Assembly: GCA_031401035.1 (NCBI GenBank)
Contig: JANNRA010000032.1
Location: 62,001 to 126,000, forward strand
Direction of reading: 5' to 3'
Source of the DNA: JANNRA01 sp031401035
GTDB lineage: Bacteria; Desulfobacterota; Binatia; HRBIN30; CADEER01
DNA: 64,000 nt
Numbering within the stretch: the first letter of the stretch is position 1; each line of letters opens with the position of its first letter. Below the pieces are notes generated by a model, which made no database searches, had not been told where the DNA came from, and worked only from the letters and a program-made list of their open reading frames with translations. The position numbers and the translations under genes were made by a program. Shown one piece after another: positions 62,183 through 64,000 of this stretch.

Positions 62183-63331
62183 ATGTTGAGGTTTAAGGTG
62201 GGGAGACACGCCGGCGCAATCGCCATTGTTCTTCTGACGGCGGCAATGGCGGGAGCGCAGGGGATCGAAACCCGGAAGCCAACCAACACCCCGCGTCCGA
62301 CCAGTACGCCGGTCGTCGGCGAGACGCGGACCCGCAAGCCGACCAGCACTGCTCGCCCGACCAGCACTGCTGTTGTCGGGGAGACGCGGACGCGGAAGCC
62401 GACCAGCACCGGGCGGCCGACCAGTACGCCGATCGTCGGCGAGACGCGGACCCGCAAGCCGACCAGTACCGGGCGGCCGACCAGTACGCCGATCATTGGC
62501 GAGACGCGGACCCGCAAGCCGACCAGCACTGCTCGCCCCACCAGCACGGCTCTCGTTGGCGAGACGCGCACGCGTAAGCCAACGAGCACAGAGCGCCCGA
62601 CGAGCACCCCGATTCTCGAGGAGGACCGGACGCGTAAGCCCACCTCTACCGAGCGTCCGACCCGTACCCCGGGCGGCGAAGAGGACCGGACTCGCAAACC
62701 GACGAGCACCGAGCGTCCGACCCGTACCCCGGGTGGGGAAGAGGATCGGACCCGTAAGCCGACCTCGACGCAACGCCCGACTCGCACCCCCGGTGGTGAC
62801 GATGAGCGCACCCGTAAGCCGACGTCCACCGAGCGCCCGACCCGCACCCCTGGCGGCGATGACGAGCGCACGCGCAAGCCGACGCCGACTGAACGTTCTA
62901 CACGCACGCCTGATGGCGATGACGAGCGGACGCGTAAGCCGACCAGTACCGCTCGTCCGACCCGCACGCCGCTGCCTGAGGCACCGCCGCCGGAGTTCTC
63001 AGCCGGTGGGGTGTCCGCTTATTGCGGCGCCATCGACAAGGGTGGCCCCGCGGCCAAGGACAACCTGATCCACGTCACGCTCGTGGTAGAGAATGCATCA
63101 GGTGCGCAACTCTCAGGTCTCACGGCCCACGCGCTAGATATCCAGGGTGGACCATTCAGCTTGAACAGTGCCCCGGGTCTTTCGCGCTCGCTACCGGACG
63201 GAGGGACGGCCGCCTTCCGGTACTCGCTGGACTCCGATGCTGAGCTCTCGATCAGCGCCTCGGCTTCTGCGACAGGTCCCGGAGGAGAGCTGATCTCCAT
63301 CGGTCCGGTGTCTTGCGACTTCGGGCGCTGA
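62183..63331 (+). CDS. Exported PT-repeat protein with C-terminal Cys-bracketed domain
   Basis: A 382-residue protein. The signal peptide is in residues 1-26 (AIAIVLLTAAMAGAQG). Residues 31-263 are twelve 20-residue units of the form RKPTSTxRPT(S/R)TPxxGETRT, rich in Thr, Pro, Arg and later Glu/Asp; charge shifts from VGETRT to GGDDERT along the array. The end (Cys281-Cys378, 97 residues) is the same domain as in the preceding lysyl-oxidase gene. It looks like a long extended stalk with one small folded domain at the tip, perhaps O-glycosylated on Thr. ATG 62183 with the ribosome site AGGGAGGAT. A strong terminator follows. Confidence 0.85.
   Translation: MLRFKVGRHAGAIAIVLLTAAMAGAQGIETRKPTNTPRPTSTPVVGETRTRKPTSTARPTSTAVVGETRTRKPTSTGRPTSTPIVGETRTRKPTSTGRPTSTPIIGETRTRKPTSTARPTSTALVGETRTRKPTSTERPTSTPILEEDRTRKPTSTERPTRTPGGEEDRTRKPTSTERPTRTPGGEEDRTRKPTSTQRPTRTPGGDDERTRKPTSTERPTRTPGGDDERTRKPTPTERSTRTPDGDDERTRKPTSTARPTRTPLPEAPPPEFSAGGVSAYCGAIDKGGPAAKDNLIHVTLVVENASGAQLSGLTAHALDIQGGPFSLNSAPGLSRSLPDGGTAAFRYSLDSDAELSISASASATGPGGELISIGPVSCDFGR
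62273..62971 (+). repeat. Tandem array of twelve 60-bp units
   Basis: The repeat has an exact 60-bp period with units starting at 62273, 62333 and so on to 62933, the last one shortened. Units encode RKPTSTxRPT and a variable half. The early units (TSTARPTSTAVVGETRT) are more alike to each other than to the late ones (TERPTRTPGGDDERT), which suggests growth by local duplication. No unit is out of frame. Confidence 0.95.
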
Positions 63332-63359
63332 GAGACGAAGATCGCTTTACATGTGCGCC

Positions 63360-63401
63360 AGAGGGGGCCAGGTCGGGAGACCTGGCCCCCTCTTCGTTTC
63401 T
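63360..63401 (+). terminator. Rho-independent terminator
   Basis: A perfect 15-bp stem (AGAGGGGGCCAGGTC / GACCTGGCCCCCTCT, 63360-63374 and 63379-63393) with a GGGA loop, followed by TTCGTTTCT. It lies 28 bases after the PT-repeat gene stop and is the clearest terminator in the window. Confidence 0.9.
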
Positions 63402-63475
63402 AAGGGCTCGATTTCCGTTCCGTGAGGGATAGCGGCGGGCTATGGTCATCTCAGTCCCGCAGCTGGGGGGTTCGC

Positions 63476-64000
63476 GTGCGATATACCGACACATCGACAC
63501 AGATCGTTACCGCCTGTCGCTATCGGTTCATCGTCCTCGCGGCGGCGCTGGTCCTGGTCGCCCACGGCGCCGCGGCCCAGACACCGACGCCGACTCCTGG
63601 CGGTGACTGTTGCTCGATTCACGCCGGTGCCAGCTGCGATTCGGCAGCGTGTAGTGCCTGTGTCTGCGACCTCCCGGCGGAAGGAGTGTGCTGCATTGCC
63701 GGGTGGGATCAGTTCTGTGTGGCGGCGGCAACGGCGGACTGCGCCGCGGAATGTGGGTGTGACCGTACTCCCTCACCGACGCCCACACCTGGAGGGGACT
63801 GCTGCAGCCCCCATGGTGGCCCTGGATGCGACGTTCCGGCCTGTCAATCGTGCGTCTGTGCTGGTGATGCGCTGTGTTGCACGGGGGTGTGGGACGCGAG
63901 TTGCGTCTTGGAGGTGCTGGACGCATGCATCGACAGCTGTCCCTGTGTGCCGCCAGCGACGCCGACCGCAACCCCGGTACCAACTCCCGGTGGGGACTGC
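63476..64000 (+). CDS. Exported Cys-rich repeat protein with PTPTPGG linkers (3' truncated)
   Basis: The frame opens at GTG 63476 (after CTGGGGGG) and runs unbroken to the window end, 175 codons. The signal peptide is in residues 1-35 (FIVLAAALVLVAHGAAAQ). Two repeats of about 64 residues follow, each beginning PTPTPGGDCC and holding 12 or 13 cysteines: one at about 36-100 (CVCDLPAEGVCCIAGWDQFC) and one at about 101-165 (CVCAGDALCCTGVWDASC). A third begins at 172. The conserved pattern is CC-x7-C-x8-CVC, then CC-x4-WD-x2-C. Similar cysteine patterns occur in surface proteins of planctomycetes and deltaproteobacteria. The fold is probably disulfide-held, with an unknown ligand. Confidence 0.8.
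   Translation, partial: MRYTDTSTQIVTACRYRFIVLAAALVLVAHGAAAQTPTPTPGGDCCSIHAGASCDSAACSACVCDLPAEGVCCIAGWDQFCVAAATADCAAECGCDRTPSPTPTPGGDCCSPHGGPGCDVPACQSCVCAGDALCCTGVWDASCVLEVLDACIDSCPCVPPATPTATPVPTPGGDC

Noticed and set aside
62273..62971. Regular 60-bp repeats considered as a CRISPR array
   Set aside because: The units are contiguous, in frame, protein-coding and gradually diverging, without unique spacers; no cas genes are present.

Overview
The window is a gene-dense, very GC-rich stretch of bacterial chromosome. No rRNA, tRNA, phage, insertion sequence or CRISPR array was recognised, and no gap without a gene exceeds 300 bases. Several traits fit a deep-branching deltaproteobacterium-like lineage; Desulfobacterota/Binatota is my best guess, by inference and not proof. 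They are an F420 system (npdG plus a luciferase-like oxidoreductase), many acyl-CoA genes, lysine synthesis through DapL, a glycolate oxidase GlcDEF, and secreted proteins with Thr/Pro-rich PTxTP linkers and Cys-rich repeats. Genes are packed with GTGA or ATGA start/stop overlaps, and GTG starts are common.

Layout. 1-1761: the end of a secreted FG-GAP/dockerin protein and a YqeY-like protein. 1798-7058: a glyoxylate-type aminotransferase divergent from glcDEF, with a perfect 48-bp palindrome between them. 7061-15600: a minus-strand run (TetR, R2-like diiron protein, SDR, F420-type oxidoreductase, acyl-CoA synthetase, sulfotransferase) and an acyl-CoA dehydrogenase divergent from a second TetR gene, together resembling a catabolic lipid or alkane-type module. 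15642-26760: a JAMM-DinG helicase fusion, the agmatine-to-putrescine pair aguB/aguA, npdG, an alpha-galactosidase, nadA, a MATE exporter, cytochrome c and a degenerate cyclase. 26691-33405: leucyl aminopeptidase, cytochrome c and a PTPS paralogue, then an acyl-CoA dehydrogenase pair, a methyltransferase and a glycine-zipper lipoprotein.

33444-36473 holds a UvrD-like helicase, a TusA-like protein, a tiny membrane ORF and folK. From 49538 down to 37890 twelve minus-strand genes follow one another: xerC-hslV-hslU-argB-argD-argF-argG-argH-(LptM-like lipoprotein)-dapF-dapA-dapB. With dapL convergent at 36671, this covers most of arginine and lysine/diaminopimelate synthesis. 49626-54552 holds a Zn-finger protein, a DUF35/thiolase pair, a crotonase, mdh and sucC without sucD. 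55758-59608 is a four-gene run ending in uvrB.

The most unusual region is 59.6-64 kb. It holds three consecutive exported proteins: a lysyl-oxidase-domain protein, a 12-unit PT-repeat protein, and a Cys-rich repeat protein cut by the window edge. The first two share a domain bracketed by cysteines 96-97 residues apart (four copies in total) that I do not recognise.
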